Assembly (NCBI RefSeq): GCF_000698595.1 | Contig: NZ_JFHC01000017.1 | Coordinates: 48,206-112,205, forward strand | Length of the DNA stretch: 64,000 nt | Direction: 5' to 3' | Origin: Caballeronia glathei | GTDB taxonomy: Bacteria > Pseudomonadota > Gammaproteobacteria > Burkholderiales > Burkholderiaceae | Part shown: piece after piece, positions 34,511-43,415 of the stretch | Layout: the number at the start of each line of letters is the position of its first letter | How positions within the stretch are numbered: position 1 is the stretch's first letter | Made by a program: the position numbers and the translations under genes | The notes under the pieces: model-generated | What the model was told of the DNA's origin: nothing | The model's database searches: none | What the model saw: the letters and a program-made list of their open reading frames with translations, nothing else

Positions 34511-35129
34511 CGCTCGCGTATGCATCGTGAGTTCGGCCGCGCGTACACGCCCGGCTACATGCCTTTCTGCTTGACCTTAAATCTGCCGTGGCGTGGCAGT
34601 GCCCCACGTCATTCCGTCGTGCTCGGATTCCAGAACTTTCGATAGCGGCGTTTCAGATCATGCGCGCCGTATCGCGAGTGCGACCATGCGTCCGTGACAT
34701 GAGAAATCGAGCGAAGGTGCCCCGCAGTGGCCGGCCGGGACACCCTGCCCCGTTGACGACGGGACGTCGCCGTACAGGACTCGAAACCGGTGAATGACTC
34801 GCCGCTACGGAACGTTGGTCCTTAATTGCGTCAGAGACTTCCAAACGATCGACTTCGTGCCGGGTGGCCCGGACGCGGATGTCGCATCCTTTACACCGTT
34901 GTCCAGCAAGCGATCGAGGTCTTCGAGCGGCCGGATCGAGGCAGCAAACCGGCTCGATGTGGCGCAAAGGCGCGGCCGATCCGCCATGACTCGTCGCCAT
35001 CGGGCTGCGAGAGGCCGTCCTCACCGCAGCAAGGACCTGGCGGATGCCCTATCATAGCCGCCGCGCCGGTCACCTTCATGCGATCCTCGCATCACAAGCG
35101 TGCAGCGCCTCCGATTCATCTGCACTCAC
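34511..35129. other. Intergenic region without recognised gene
   Basis: 619 bp between the LysR gene and the MFS gene. Short open frames exist on both strands, but none has a ribosome binding site plus protein-like composition. A TATCAT element near 35050 could be part of the MFS promoter. Nothing else is seen. Confidence 0.5.
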
Positions 35130-36524
35130 ATGTCCTCGCTTCCTTCTCGCTCCAGGCAGATCTCGATTCTGCTCACGGTCTCGTGCGGTTTCATCATGGC
35201 CATGCTCGACGTGACCGTCGTCAACGTCGCGCTGTCCGACATTCAGCATGACTTCTCGGTGCGACTCGCGTCGCTCGTCTGGGTCGTCGACAGCTATACG
35301 CTGACGTTCGCCGCGCTGCTGCTGCTCGGCGGCGCCCTCGCCGACCGGCTGGGCGCACGGCGCGTCTACGTGATCGGCCTTGCGCTGTTCATCTTCGCGT
35401 CGGCGCTTTGCGGCGCGGCCGGATCGGTCTCCATCCTGGTCGGCGCGCGCCTCGCGCAAGGGGCCGCGGCAGCGCTGTTCGTGCCAAGTTCCCTGAGCCT
35501 CCTGACCGAGTCGTTCGAGGATCGCCACGTGCGGGCAAAGATAGTCGGCATATGGAGCGCCATCGTCAGTGTCGCGTTCGCGTCGGGACCGCTCGTCGGC
35601 GGAGTGCTCGTGCATCGCTTCGGCTGGCGCAGCATCTTCTACCTGAACCTGCCGGTGGGGCTGGTCGGCATCGCGCTGGCATTCGCTTTCCTGCGCCCGT
35701 CGCGCCGCAAGGCCCACGCGCTCGACATGCCAAGCCATGCGCTCGTGATGATCGCGCTCGCCGCACTGAGCTTCGTGCTGATCGAAGGGCCCGGTTTCGG
35801 ATGGTCCAGCCCGGCGATCATCGGTGCCGCCCTGCTGGTGCCTTTCGTGCTGCTGCTCGCGATCATCCGTGAACGGCGCACGCAGACGCCGGTCATCCCG
35901 GCGGGCCTCGCGCGCAACGGCACCTTCTGGGCGCTCAATGGGATCGGTTCGTGCATGAACGTGGTGGTGTTCGGCGAGATCTTCGTGTTGAGCCTCTTTT
36001 TGCAGAAAGTCGACGGCGAAACCGCGCTCGGCGCGGGCATCCGCATGCTCCCGGTGATGGCGGTGTTTGCCGTCGCCAACTTCTGTTCCGGTCATCTGTC
36101 CGCGCGTCTCGGCGGACGCAGGCTGCTGCTCGGCGGCATCGGGTGCGCGGGCTTTGCGTCGCTCGCCGCGACAGCGCTCGGCACCCGGCTCCCGTATGGC
36201 TGGCTGATCGTGCCCATTGCGCTGGTGAACGCGGGGATCGGCTTTGCGGTGCCGGCGATGACGGCCGCCGTCATGCACGAGGCCGGGCAGCGCAACGCGA
36301 ACATCGGCGCCGCGGTGCTGAACGCGAACAGGCAGATCGGCGCGCTTGCCGGTGTCGCCGGGCTCGGCATCGTCCAGCATCTGACAGGCGACTGGGCAGA
36401 GTCGCTGCGTATCGGCTTCGCGATTTTCGTCGCATGTCTTGCGATCGCTTTCATGCTCGCGTGGTGGCGCGTGCACGCCGCGCCGAAAGAGCTGGGTCCG
36501 GGCGAAGCGTCGGCCGCCCACTGA
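35130..36524 (+). CDS. MFS drug/solute exporter, DHA2 (EmrB/QacA) type
   Basis: 464 aa with about 14 hydrophobic segments. Family motifs: FIMAMLDVTVVNVALSDIQ in helix 1, WVVDSYTLTFAALLLLGGALADRLGARR (motif A), and the motif C region SVAFASGPLVGGVLVHRFGWR in helix 5. It probably exports a toxic compound by proton antiport; the substrate is unknown. The start MSSLPSRSRQ was chosen because it gives the shortest normal cytoplasmic N terminus; a GTG 30 bp upstream is possible. It converges with the IclR gene. Confidence 0.88.
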   Translation: MSSLPSRSRQISILLTVSCGFIMAMLDVTVVNVALSDIQHDFSVRLASLVWVVDSYTLTFAALLLLGGALADRLGARRVYVIGLALFIFASALCGAAGSVSILVGARLAQGAAAALFVPSSLSLLTESFEDRHVRAKIVGIWSAIVSVAFASGPLVGGVLVHRFGWRSIFYLNLPVGLVGIALAFAFLRPSRRKAHALDMPSHALVMIALAALSFVLIEGPGFGWSSPAIIGAALLVPFVLLLAIIRERRTQTPVIPAGLARNGTFWALNGIGSCMNVVVFGEIFVLSLFLQKVDGETALGAGIRMLPVMAVFAVANFCSGHLSARLGGRRLLLGGIGCAGFASLAATALGTRLPYGWLIVPIALVNAGIGFAVPAMTAAVMHEAGQRNANIGAAVLNANRQIGALAGVAGLGIVQHLTGDWAESLRIGFAIFVACLAIAFMLAWWRVHAAPKELGPGEASAAH

Positions 36525-36544
36525 AGGCGGTGCCGGTGTGCCGC

Positions 36545-36560
36545 CCCGATATTGATCGGG
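36545..36560. terminator. Hairpin between convergent MFS and iclR genes
   Basis: CCCGAT-ATTG-ATCGGG, a perfect 6-bp stem with a 4-base loop, 20 bp after the MFS stop. There is no T-tract. A bidirectional role is possible. Confidence 0.35.
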
Positions 36561-36699
36561 CAAAGCTCGTGTTCCCGTGCACTGCCGCTGTCCGTTCTGT
36601 TTAAGGAATGCGCAACCTGGTGCGTGCTTCGCCATCGGCCGGTCCGCGCAGCGCACATGCCGGCCCGTTGCCCTCAATCGGCTGGCGAGCCAGCGGCGG

Positions 36700-37527
36700 T
36701 CATCGAATGAAGCTTTGCGCCGGCCGGTGCAGGACCGGATCGAAGGGATTGATCATCGGACCGATGGCGTTCGCCTCGCGCCTGAGCAATTCCACCGCAG
36801 CCGGCAGGCGCTCGGCCTTCAGGCGGTCGGCCAGCGTGCCGATGCTCAATGCCGCCACCGCCCGCCCGTTGCGGTCGAGCACCGGCACGGCGAGGCCCGC
36901 CATGCCTTCGAGCACGCCGGTATTCGTCATGGTGTAGCCGAGTTCGCGCGTGCGCGCGATCTCCGTGCGCAGATAGACCTCGTCGACCATCTGATAGTCG
37001 CGCATCCGCGGCAGATTGAAGCGGATCACTTCCTCGCGCTCCGCTTCGGGCAGAAACGCGAGGATTGCAAGACTGCCCTGCCCGACGCCCAGCGCCACCC
37101 GCCCGCCAATGTCGCCGGTGAAGGAGCGGATCGGGAACGGGCCTTCGGTGCGATCGAGGCACACGGCATCGAAGCCGCTGCGCGCGAGCAGGAAGACCGT
37201 GTCCCTCAGCGACGCCGACAGCCGCAGCAGCGCCGGGCGCGTGAGATCGCGGAAGTTTCCGCGATCCTGCGCCCGCGCGGCAATGGCAAAAAGCTCCAGG
37301 CTCAGCCGGTACCGCTTCGTTCGCTCATCCTGCTCGACCATGCCCTCGGCCATCAGCGCCTTGAGCAGCCGGTGCGCCGTTCCCTGCGTCAGCCCCACGT
37401 CCTTCGCCAGTTGCGTCACGCGCTCGCCGCCTTCCGGCGACGCGGCGAGCGCGCGAATCAGCGCAAAAGAGCGCTGCAAGGAGCTTGTTGCGGCCTTCTC
37501 GTGATTCCGTTCAGTGGAATCTTCCAT
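36700..37527 (-). CDS. IclR-family transcriptional regulator
   Basis: 275 aa. N-terminal winged HTH (LQRSFALIRALAASPEGGERVTQLAKDVGLTQGTAHRLLKALMAEGMVEQ) is followed by the IclR ligand domain (RLSASLRDTVFLLARSGFDAVCLDR, then GLAVPVLDRNGRAVAALSIG). It is divergent from the ABC-transporter/flavoenzyme operon across a 145-bp AT-rich gap and is the likely regulator of it. TGGAA-type half-sites recur in and beside that gap (for example 37514-37525 and near 37584), but no clear single operator stands out. Confidence 0.9.
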   Translation of the reverse strand: MEDSTERNHEKAATSSLQRSFALIRALAASPEGGERVTQLAKDVGLTQGTAHRLLKALMAEGMVEQDERTKRYRLSLELFAIAARAQDRGNFRDLTRPALLRLSASLRDTVFLLARSGFDAVCLDRTEGPFPIRSFTGDIGGRVALGVGQGSLAILAFLPEAEREEVIRFNLPRMRDYQMVDEVYLRTEIARTRELGYTMTNTGVLEGMAGLAVPVLDRNGRAVAALSIGTLADRLKAERLPAAVELLRREANAIGPMINPFDPVLHRPAQSFIR

Positions 37528-37672
37528 TATTTATCCACGTCTGCATTTCTTCTAGCCGAATATTAGACGAAAAATTGTCGCCAAATGGAATCTCATTTGT
37601 TTTCCGCGCATTTTCCAGGTTTAGAATCGGTCGCAACGGAACATACCGATCCACCCTCTCTTCGGTCACGCG

Positions 37673-38749
37673 ATGTCGTTCCTCAAACTCGAAAACCTCA
37701 CGAAGCAATACGGCCAGATGACGGTCGTATCGGACGTCAGCCTCTCGGTCGAGCGGGGTGAGTTCGTGTCGCTGCTCGGCCCGTCGGGCTGCGGCAAGAC
37801 CACGACGCTGCAGATGATCGCGGGCTTTACCGACGTCACCCGCGGACGCGTCACGCTCGACAACCGCGACATCACGCATGTCCGGCCGAACCGCCGCGGC
37901 CTGGGCATCGTGTTCCAGAGCTATGCGCTCTTCCCGCACATGAGCGTGGCGGAGAACGTGAGCTTCGGCCTGGAGATGCGCGGGGTGAGCCGGGCCGAGC
38001 GCGTGGCGCGTATTCGGGAGACGCTCGCTCTGGTCCGCCTCGACAAGCTCGCGGACCGCTATCCCCGCGAACTGTCGGGTGGCCAGCGCCAGCGCGTGGC
38101 CCTTGCGCGCGCGCTCGTGATCGAGCCGCCCGTCCTTCTGCTCGACGAACCCATGTCGAACCTCGACGCCAAGCTGCGCGAGGACATGCAGTTCGAGCTG
38201 CGCGCGATCCAGCGCAAGGTCGGCACGACTACCGTCATGGTCACGCACGACCAGTCGGAGGCGCTTTCGATCAGCGACCGCGTCGTGGTGATGGAAGCCG
38301 GGCGCGTGACGCAGGTGGACTCGCCGTACAAGGCGTACGAGCGGCCGGAAAGCCGCTTCGTCTCGCAGTTCATCGGCAAGGCGAACATGCTGGAGGGCAC
38401 GGTCACGCGCGCAGCGAATGGCGAACTGTGCGTGAACCTCGGCCATGGCCTCAACGAAGCGGCGCCGTGGCAGAGCGCGGCCTATCCCGCTCAAGGCGAT
38501 GCGATCACGCTCTGCATCCGCCCCGAGAAGCTGCGCCTGTGCGAAAAAGGCGCGGGCCGGCTGCCTGCGACCGTCGCGAGCCGCTTCTTCCTCGGCAGCC
38601 AGTGGCTCTACAAGCTCGACAGCGCGCTCGGCGAGATGCTCGTGTGCAGCCAGAACGAAGGCTCGGAACCGGTGGCGGAAGGCGCGACGGTGGGCATCGA
38701 CTGGAGCGCGGATGCCGTGCGCGTGATCCAGGAGGCTCGTCATGTCTAG
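37673..38749 (+). CDS. ABC transporter ATP-binding protein, polyamine (PotA) type
   Basis: 358 aa. Walker A GPSGCGKTT (about residues 40-48), signature LSGGQRQRVALARAL, Walker B VLLLDEPMSNLDAKLRE, switch His in TVMVTHDQSEAL, and a C-terminal TOBE domain (about 285-355). It belongs to the PotA/FbpC group that energises importers of polyamines, opines and related cations. First gene of the operon; it overlaps the next gene by 8 bp. Confidence 0.92.
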   Translation: MSFLKLENLTKQYGQMTVVSDVSLSVERGEFVSLLGPSGCGKTTTLQMIAGFTDVTRGRVTLDNRDITHVRPNRRGLGIVFQSYALFPHMSVAENVSFGLEMRGVSRAERVARIRETLALVRLDKLADRYPRELSGGQRQRVALARALVIEPPVLLLDEPMSNLDAKLREDMQFELRAIQRKVGTTTVMVTHDQSEALSISDRVVVMEAGRVTQVDSPYKAYERPESRFVSQFIGKANMLEGTVTRAANGELCVNLGHGLNEAAPWQSAAYPAQGDAITLCIRPEKLRLCEKGAGRLPATVASRFFLGSQWLYKLDSALGEMLVCSQNEGSEPVAEGATVGIDWSADAVRVIQEARHV

Positions 38750-39677
38750 CCCCGCCGACCAGGTCGACGCGGCCGGCGCGGCGACGGCAGCCGGCGCGGC
38801 GCCCGCCGGGGGTGCGGCGACGTCCGCGCGCTGGGCCTACGCGCCGCTATGGCTGATGAGCGCGCCGGGGTTCGTCCTGTTCGCGGCGCTCGTGATCGTG
38901 CCGATCGCGATGACGCTCGTCCTCACCTTCTACAAGTTCGATCCGGCAACCGGCCCGATCGCCGTGTTCCAGCTCGGCAACTATGCGGAAGTCGTCACCG
39001 ACAGCTACTACCGGACCATCTTCGGGCGCACCTTCGGCATTGCCTTCCTGACGACGCTCATCTGCGTCGTGATCGGCGCGCCGGAAGCCTACGTGCTCTA
39101 CCGCATGCGCGATCCGTACCGGTCCGCGTTCCTGCTCGTCATCCTCGCGCCGCTTCTGGTCTCGGTCGTGGTGCGGGCGTTCGGCTGGAGCATGCTGCTC
39201 AATTCGAACGGCCTCGTGAACCAGGCGCTGGGGCTCGTCGGGCTCGGGCCGTACAAGCTCGAATACACGACCTTCGCCATCGTCATCGCGCTCGTGCACG
39301 TGATGCTGCCGTTCATGGTGATTCCGGTGTGGACGTCGCTGCAAAAGCTCGATCCGCAAGTGGAAAACGCGGCGCTCTCGCTGATGGCGTCGCCCGCCAC
39401 TACGCTGCGCCGGATCGTGCTGCCGCAGGTCGCACCCGGCATCCTGTCCGGCTGCCTGATGGTGTTCGGCCTCTCGGCGAGCGCGTTCGCCATTCCGGGG
39501 CTCCTCGGCGGACGCCGCCTGAAAGTGGTCGCCACCTCCGTCTACGACGAATTCCTGGGCTCGCTCAACTGGCCGCTCGGCGCGACCATCGCCGTGCTGC
39601 TCCTGGTGGCGAACCTCGTGATCATGCTGACCTACTACCGGGTGCTGGAGCGTCGCTACTCCAGAAGCCTCGGCTGA
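38742..39677 (+). CDS. ABC transporter permease, PotB type
   Basis: 311 aa with six membrane segments after an Ala/Gly-rich N-terminal tail. The EAA-like loop is MASPATTLRRIVLPQVAPGILSG (coupling helix to the ATPase). It overlaps the ATPase gene by 8 bp and is 15 bp before the second permease. Typical first permease of a spermidine/putrescine-class importer. Confidence 0.9.
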   Translation: MSSPADQVDAAGAATAAGAAPAGGAATSARWAYAPLWLMSAPGFVLFAALVIVPIAMTLVLTFYKFDPATGPIAVFQLGNYAEVVTDSYYRTIFGRTFGIAFLTTLICVVIGAPEAYVLYRMRDPYRSAFLLVILAPLLVSVVVRAFGWSMLLNSNGLVNQALGLVGLGPYKLEYTTFAIVIALVHVMLPFMVIPVWTSLQKLDPQVENAALSLMASPATTLRRIVLPQVAPGILSGCLMVFGLSASAFAIPGLLGGRRLKVVATSVYDEFLGSLNWPLGATIAVLLLVANLVIMLTYYRVLERRYSRSLG

Positions 39678-39692
39678 CCGGAGCGGCCCGTC

Positions 39693-40487
39693 ATGCGCAA
39701 GAACGGCTTCATCGCCCTGACCTTTCATACGCTCGTGATCCTGTTCGTGCTCGCGCCGCTCGTGATCGTGGTGCTGGTCGCGTTCACGCCCGAGCAGACG
39801 CTCACGCTGCCCACGCGGGCGCTTTCGCTGCGCTGGTTCCGCGCGATCCTCGACTATCCGGACTTCATCTCGGCCTTCGCGAACAGCCTGAAGCTCGCGT
39901 TCCTCTCCGCCACGCTGTCGCTCGCGATCGCCCTGCCCGCGGCGCTCGCCATCGGGCGGGAGCGCTTCCCGGGGCGGGCGTTTCTCACCGGCCTCTTTCT
40001 TTCGCCGCTCGTGATCCCGAGCCTCGTGCTCGGCATCGCGTTCCTGCGCTTTTTCGCGATGATCGGCGCGACCGGCTCCTTCGCCTGGCTCGTCGCCGCG
40101 CACATGATCGTGATCACGCCGTTCGTCATGCGGCTCGTGCTGGCTTCGGTGTCGGGCTTCGACCGCAGCGTCGAGCACGCGGCGCAGTCGCTCGGCGCGG
40201 GCCGCTGGACCACGCTTCGCCGCATCACGCTGCCGATCATTCTGCCGGGCATCACGGGCGGGTGGCTGCTCGCATTCATCAACAGCTTCGACGAGCTGAC
40301 GATGTCGATCTTCGTCACGTCGCCGCAAACGGTCACGCTGCCCGTACGCATGTACATGTACGCGACCGAATCGCTGGACCCGATGATGGCCTCCGTCTCC
40401 GCGCTCGTGATCTTCATCACCGCCGCCGCCATGTTGCTGCTCGACCGCGTGTACGGCCTGAACCGCGTGCTGGTCGGTTCGCACTGA
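39693..40487 (+). CDS. ABC transporter permease, PotC type
   Basis: 264 aa with six hydrophobic segments and the EAA loop AAQSLGAGRWTTLRRITLPIILPGITGG. It starts MRKNGFIALTFHTLVILFVLAPLVIVVLVAF, typical of the second permease. It lies 21 bp upstream of the small iron-sulfur gene, so transport and oxidation are on one transcript. Confidence 0.9.
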   Translation: MRKNGFIALTFHTLVILFVLAPLVIVVLVAFTPEQTLTLPTRALSLRWFRAILDYPDFISAFANSLKLAFLSATLSLAIALPAALAIGRERFPGRAFLTGLFLSPLVIPSLVLGIAFLRFFAMIGATGSFAWLVAAHMIVITPFVMRLVLASVSGFDRSVEHAAQSLGAGRWTTLRRITLPIILPGITGGWLLAFINSFDELTMSIFVTSPQTVTLPVRMYMYATESLDPMMASVSALVIFITAAAMLLLDRVYGLNRVLVGSH

Positions 40488-40508
40488 CCTCCTCTCCCTG
40501 CCCTGCCG

Positions 40509-40820
40509 ATGACCTCTTCCCACACCAACCAGTTCGTGCGCATGGCGGAGAAAGAACGCGCGCGCGTGAACTATTTCATCGACGGACAGCCGGCCACCGG
40601 TCTTCTCGGCGATACGCTGCTCACCGCCGTGATGCTCGCCGCGCGGCGCGTGCACGACAGCGACTTCACGGGCGAGCCGCGCGGCGGCTTCTGCCTGATG
40701 GGTGCGTGCCAGGACTGCTGGGTGCAACTGGAAGACGGCCCGCGCGTGCGCGCCTGTTCGACACCGCTCGCCGACGGCATGCGCGTCCTGACGCAATCCC
40801 CGCCGGTCGTCGCAGCATGA
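40509..40820 (+). CDS. Small [2Fe-2S] subunit of a three-subunit amine/opine dehydrogenase-like enzyme
   Basis: 103 aa ferredoxin-like protein with cysteines in FCLMGACQDCWV and VRACSTPL (C-x5-C-x2-C...C), as in HcnA, OoxX/NoxX and the small subunit of D-hydroxyproline dehydrogenases. It transfers electrons between the flavin subunits. It overlaps the next gene as ATGA. Confidence 0.85.
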   Translation: MTSSHTNQFVRMAEKERARVNYFIDGQPATGLLGDTLLTAVMLAARRVHDSDFTGEPRGGFCLMGACQDCWVQLEDGPRVRACSTPLADGMRVLTQSPPVVAA

Positions 40821-42226
40821 AGCCCGCGACGGTGGTGATCGTGGGCGCCGGGCCGGCGGGGGTGCGCGCGGCCGAGACGCTCGTCGCTGCGGGCGTGCGC
40901 CCCGTTCTGATCGATGAGGCAGCGCGCGCCGGCGGTCAGATTTATCGCCAGCCGCCGGAGGGCGCGGGCTTCGTGCGCACGAAGAGCGAGCTGTACGGCT
41001 TCGAGGCCGGCAAGGCAGACGCGCTGCACGGGGCCATGGTGCGCATTGCCGGGAAGATCGACTACCGGCCGCGCACGCTCGTGTGGGCCGTCGGCAGAAA
41101 CACGCTCGACACGCTGCGCGACGGGCAGCAGGAAAGCGTGCCGTTCACGCATTTGCTGATTGCATCGGGTGCCACGGACCGCATCCTGCCGTTTTCCGGC
41201 TGGACGCGCCCGGGCGTCTATTCGCTCGGCGCGGCGCAGATCGCGCTGAAATCGCAGGGCTGCGCGATCGGCGCGCGGGTCGTGTTCGCGGGCACCGGTC
41301 CGCTGCTGTACCTCGTCGCGTACCAGTATGCGAAGGCGGGCGCGCGCGTCGAAGCCGTGCTCGACACGAACGCCTTCAACCGGCAAGCCGCCGCCACGCC
41401 CAAATTGCTGAAAAGTCCATCGACGTTCGGCAAGGGTCTCTATTACGTGAGCTGGCTGATCGCGCATGGCGTGCGGATCGAGCGCGGCGTGACCCTGCTC
41501 GCGGCCGAAGGCGAGCGCGCCGTGTCGGGCGTGCGGTTCGGACGCGGCGGCAAGGAGCATTCGATCGCGTGCGACGCCATCGGTTTCGGCTACGGCCTGC
41601 GCGCGGAGACGCAGCTGGCGGACCTCGCCGGCTGCGCGTTTCGCTTCGACGCGCTCAATCGCGCGTGGCTGCCCGAGCGCGATATTGCTGGCCGGACGTC
41701 GGTGCCGAACATCTACCTGGCGGGCGACGGCGCGGGCATCGCCGGCGCGGACGCCGCCGAACTCGCGGGGCGGCGCGCGGCGCTGGCGCTTCTGGAGGAC
41801 ACCGGCCATCGGGTGCCAGCCGGGGCCGCCGCGCTGGAAAAAAAGCTCGCCGATATCGCGCAGTTTCGCGCCGGGCTCGAACAGGCGTTCGCGCTGCCGG
41901 CGGACTGCACTGCCGCCTGGCCCGACGACATGACCGTCTGCCGGTGCGAGGAAGTCGACGCGGGCACGCTGCGCCGCTGTATCCGCAACGGCGAAGCGCG
42001 CGAGATCAATCGCCTGAAGGCGCTCACGCGCGTCGGCATGGGCCGCTGCCAGGGGCGCATGTGCGGCGCGGCGGCGGCCGAACTGCTGAGCGCGGAAACC
42101 GGCAGGCCCGTATCGGACGTGGGCCGGCTGCGCGGCCAGGCGCCCGTCAAGCCGGTGCCCATTTCGCTCGCATTCACGGCGGGCGACGACGCGCCGCTCG
42201 CCTCCCCGGACGACAGCGATGAATAG
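40817..42226 (+). CDS. FAD/NAD(P)-binding subunit, HcnB/OoxA-like
   Basis: 469 aa. N-terminal FAD motif VVIVGAGPAGVRAAETL; second dinucleotide motif ARVVFAGTGPLLYLVA; NIYLAGDGAGIAGADAA near residue 300. A C-terminal BFD-like cysteine cluster (VCRCEEV, then GMGRCQGRMCG) probably holds another [2Fe-2S]. This matches subunit A of octopine/nopaline oxidases and the hydrogen-cyanide-synthase-like family. It overlaps both neighbours by a few bases. The start MKPATVVIVGAG is fixed by the ATGA overlap. Confidence 0.87.
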   Translation: MKPATVVIVGAGPAGVRAAETLVAAGVRPVLIDEAARAGGQIYRQPPEGAGFVRTKSELYGFEAGKADALHGAMVRIAGKIDYRPRTLVWAVGRNTLDTLRDGQQESVPFTHLLIASGATDRILPFSGWTRPGVYSLGAAQIALKSQGCAIGARVVFAGTGPLLYLVAYQYAKAGARVEAVLDTNAFNRQAAATPKLLKSPSTFGKGLYYVSWLIAHGVRIERGVTLLAAEGERAVSGVRFGRGGKEHSIACDAIGFGYGLRAETQLADLAGCAFRFDALNRAWLPERDIAGRTSVPNIYLAGDGAGIAGADAAELAGRRAALALLEDTGHRVPAGAAALEKKLADIAQFRAGLEQAFALPADCTAAWPDDMTVCRCEEVDAGTLRRCIRNGEAREINRLKALTRVGMGRCQGRMCGAAAAELLSAETGRPVSDVGRLRGQAPVKPVPISLAFTAGDDAPLASPDDSDE

Positions 42227-43415
42227 CGCCGAACGACTCGACTTCGACGTGATCGTGGCGGGCGGCGGTCTCGTCGGATCATCCACGGCGCTGATGCTCG
42301 CGCGGCGCGGCCTCAAGGTCGGCCTCTTCGAACGCCGCTATTGCGGCGCGCAGGCAAGCGGCGTGAACTACGGCGGCGTGAGGACCCAGGGCCGCCCCGT
42401 CGAACAGCTGCCGCTCGCGATCCGCGCCCGCGCGTTGTGGAGCCGCCTCCCGGAACTGATCGGCACGGACGGCGAACTCGTCGTGTCCGGCCATCTGCGC
42501 CTTGGCCGCAGCGACGCCGACATGGCCGCGCTCGAAGCCTATGCACGCGTTGCCAATCCGTTCGGCCTCGGCCTGCGCGTGACCGGCGGCGCGGCGTTCA
42601 GAGAGCGCTACCCGTGGCTCGGCGCGGCGGCATTCGGCGGGTCGCTCTGCCCCACCGACGGCCACGCGAACCCGCGCATCGTGTCTCCGGCATTCGCGCG
42701 CGCGGCGCGCGCGGCGGGAGCGGACATCCGCGAACAGACCGCGGTGACCGGGCTTCGCCACAACGGATCGCGCTTTGTGGTTTCAGCGCAGCACGATTCC
42801 GGTGCGCGGATCGACGCTCGCTCGACGTGGCTCGTCAACGCGGCGGGCGCGTGGGGCAACACAATCGCCGGACAGTTCGGCGAAACGGCGCCCATCGAGC
42901 CGATCTATCCGAACATGCTCGTGACGGAACCGCTGCCACGCTTCATCGAACATAACCTCGGCGTGTATGGCGGGGGCGTCTATGCGCGGCAGGTCACGCG
43001 CGGCAACGTGGTGATCGGCGGCGGGCGCGGCACGGGCGACGGCGAGTACGCGCAGCCGCTCACCGATACCACGCGCCGCGTGATGCGCGTCGCCTGCGAA
43101 CTGCTGCCCGCGCTCCGGGAAGCGCTCGTCATCCGCACGTGGACCGGCGTGGAAGGCCGCACGCCGGACGACAACCCGATCATCGGCGCGAGCACGACCA
43201 CGCCGAACCTGCTGCACGCGTTCGGCTTTTCCGGCGGCGGTTTCCTGCTCGCGCCGGGCGTGGGCGACGTGCTTGCGGAAATCATCGCCACGGGCGAGAC
43301 GCACACGCCGCTCGACGCGTTCGGCATCGGCCGGTTCCTTGCGGCTCCTGCCACGACCTTTGCAACGACCCCTGACACAACAACGACCCACCCCTCGACG
43401 GAAAGCCACGAATGA
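42219..43415 (+). CDS. FAD-dependent amine/amino-acid dehydrogenase subunit, HcnC/OoxB-like (DAO family)
   Basis: 398 aa. N-terminal FAD site DVIVAGGGLVGSSTALMLARRGLKV; substrate and flavin region GVNYGGVRTQGR; C-terminal TWTGVEGRTPDDNPIIGAS and FGFSGGGFLLAPGVGDVLAE, as in D-amino-acid and glycine/sarcosine oxidases. It probably carries the substrate-oxidising site of the three-subunit complex. The substrate is not determinable from sequence; the polyamine-type importer suggests a basic amino acid derivative or opine. Confidence 0.87.
   Translation: MNSAERLDFDVIVAGGGLVGSSTALMLARRGLKVGLFERRYCGAQASGVNYGGVRTQGRPVEQLPLAIRARALWSRLPELIGTDGELVVSGHLRLGRSDADMAALEAYARVANPFGLGLRVTGGAAFRERYPWLGAAAFGGSLCPTDGHANPRIVSPAFARAARAAGADIREQTAVTGLRHNGSRFVVSAQHDSGARIDARSTWLVNAAGAWGNTIAGQFGETAPIEPIYPNMLVTEPLPRFIEHNLGVYGGGVYARQVTRGNVVIGGGRGTGDGEYAQPLTDTTRRVMRVACELLPALREALVIRTWTGVEGRTPDDNPIIGASTTTPNLLHAFGFSGGGFLLAPGVGDVLAEIIATGETHTPLDAFGIGRFLAAPATTFATTPDTTTTHPSTESHE

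Noticed and set aside
35076..36677. Long open frame antisense to the MFS gene
   Set aside because: It mirrors the MFS gene, is very rich in Arg/Glu/His/Gln and has no domain or ribosome binding site. High-GC third-position bias explains it.
38847..40796. Long antisense frame across the ABC permease genes
   Set aside because: Composition is Arg/Glu/His-rich with no motif. The opposite strand encodes two clear permeases with EAA loops.
40571..42316. 581-codon antisense frame opposite the FAD subunit
   Set aside because: No recognisable domain; the sense strand has clear FAD and cysteine motifs and coupled gene overlaps.
40509..43415. Hydrogen cyanide synthase (hcnABC)
   Set aside because: The subunits belong to the same superfamily, but linkage to a polyamine-type importer and an IclR gene fits opine/amine catabolism better. 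Glycine oxidation to cyanide cannot be concluded.
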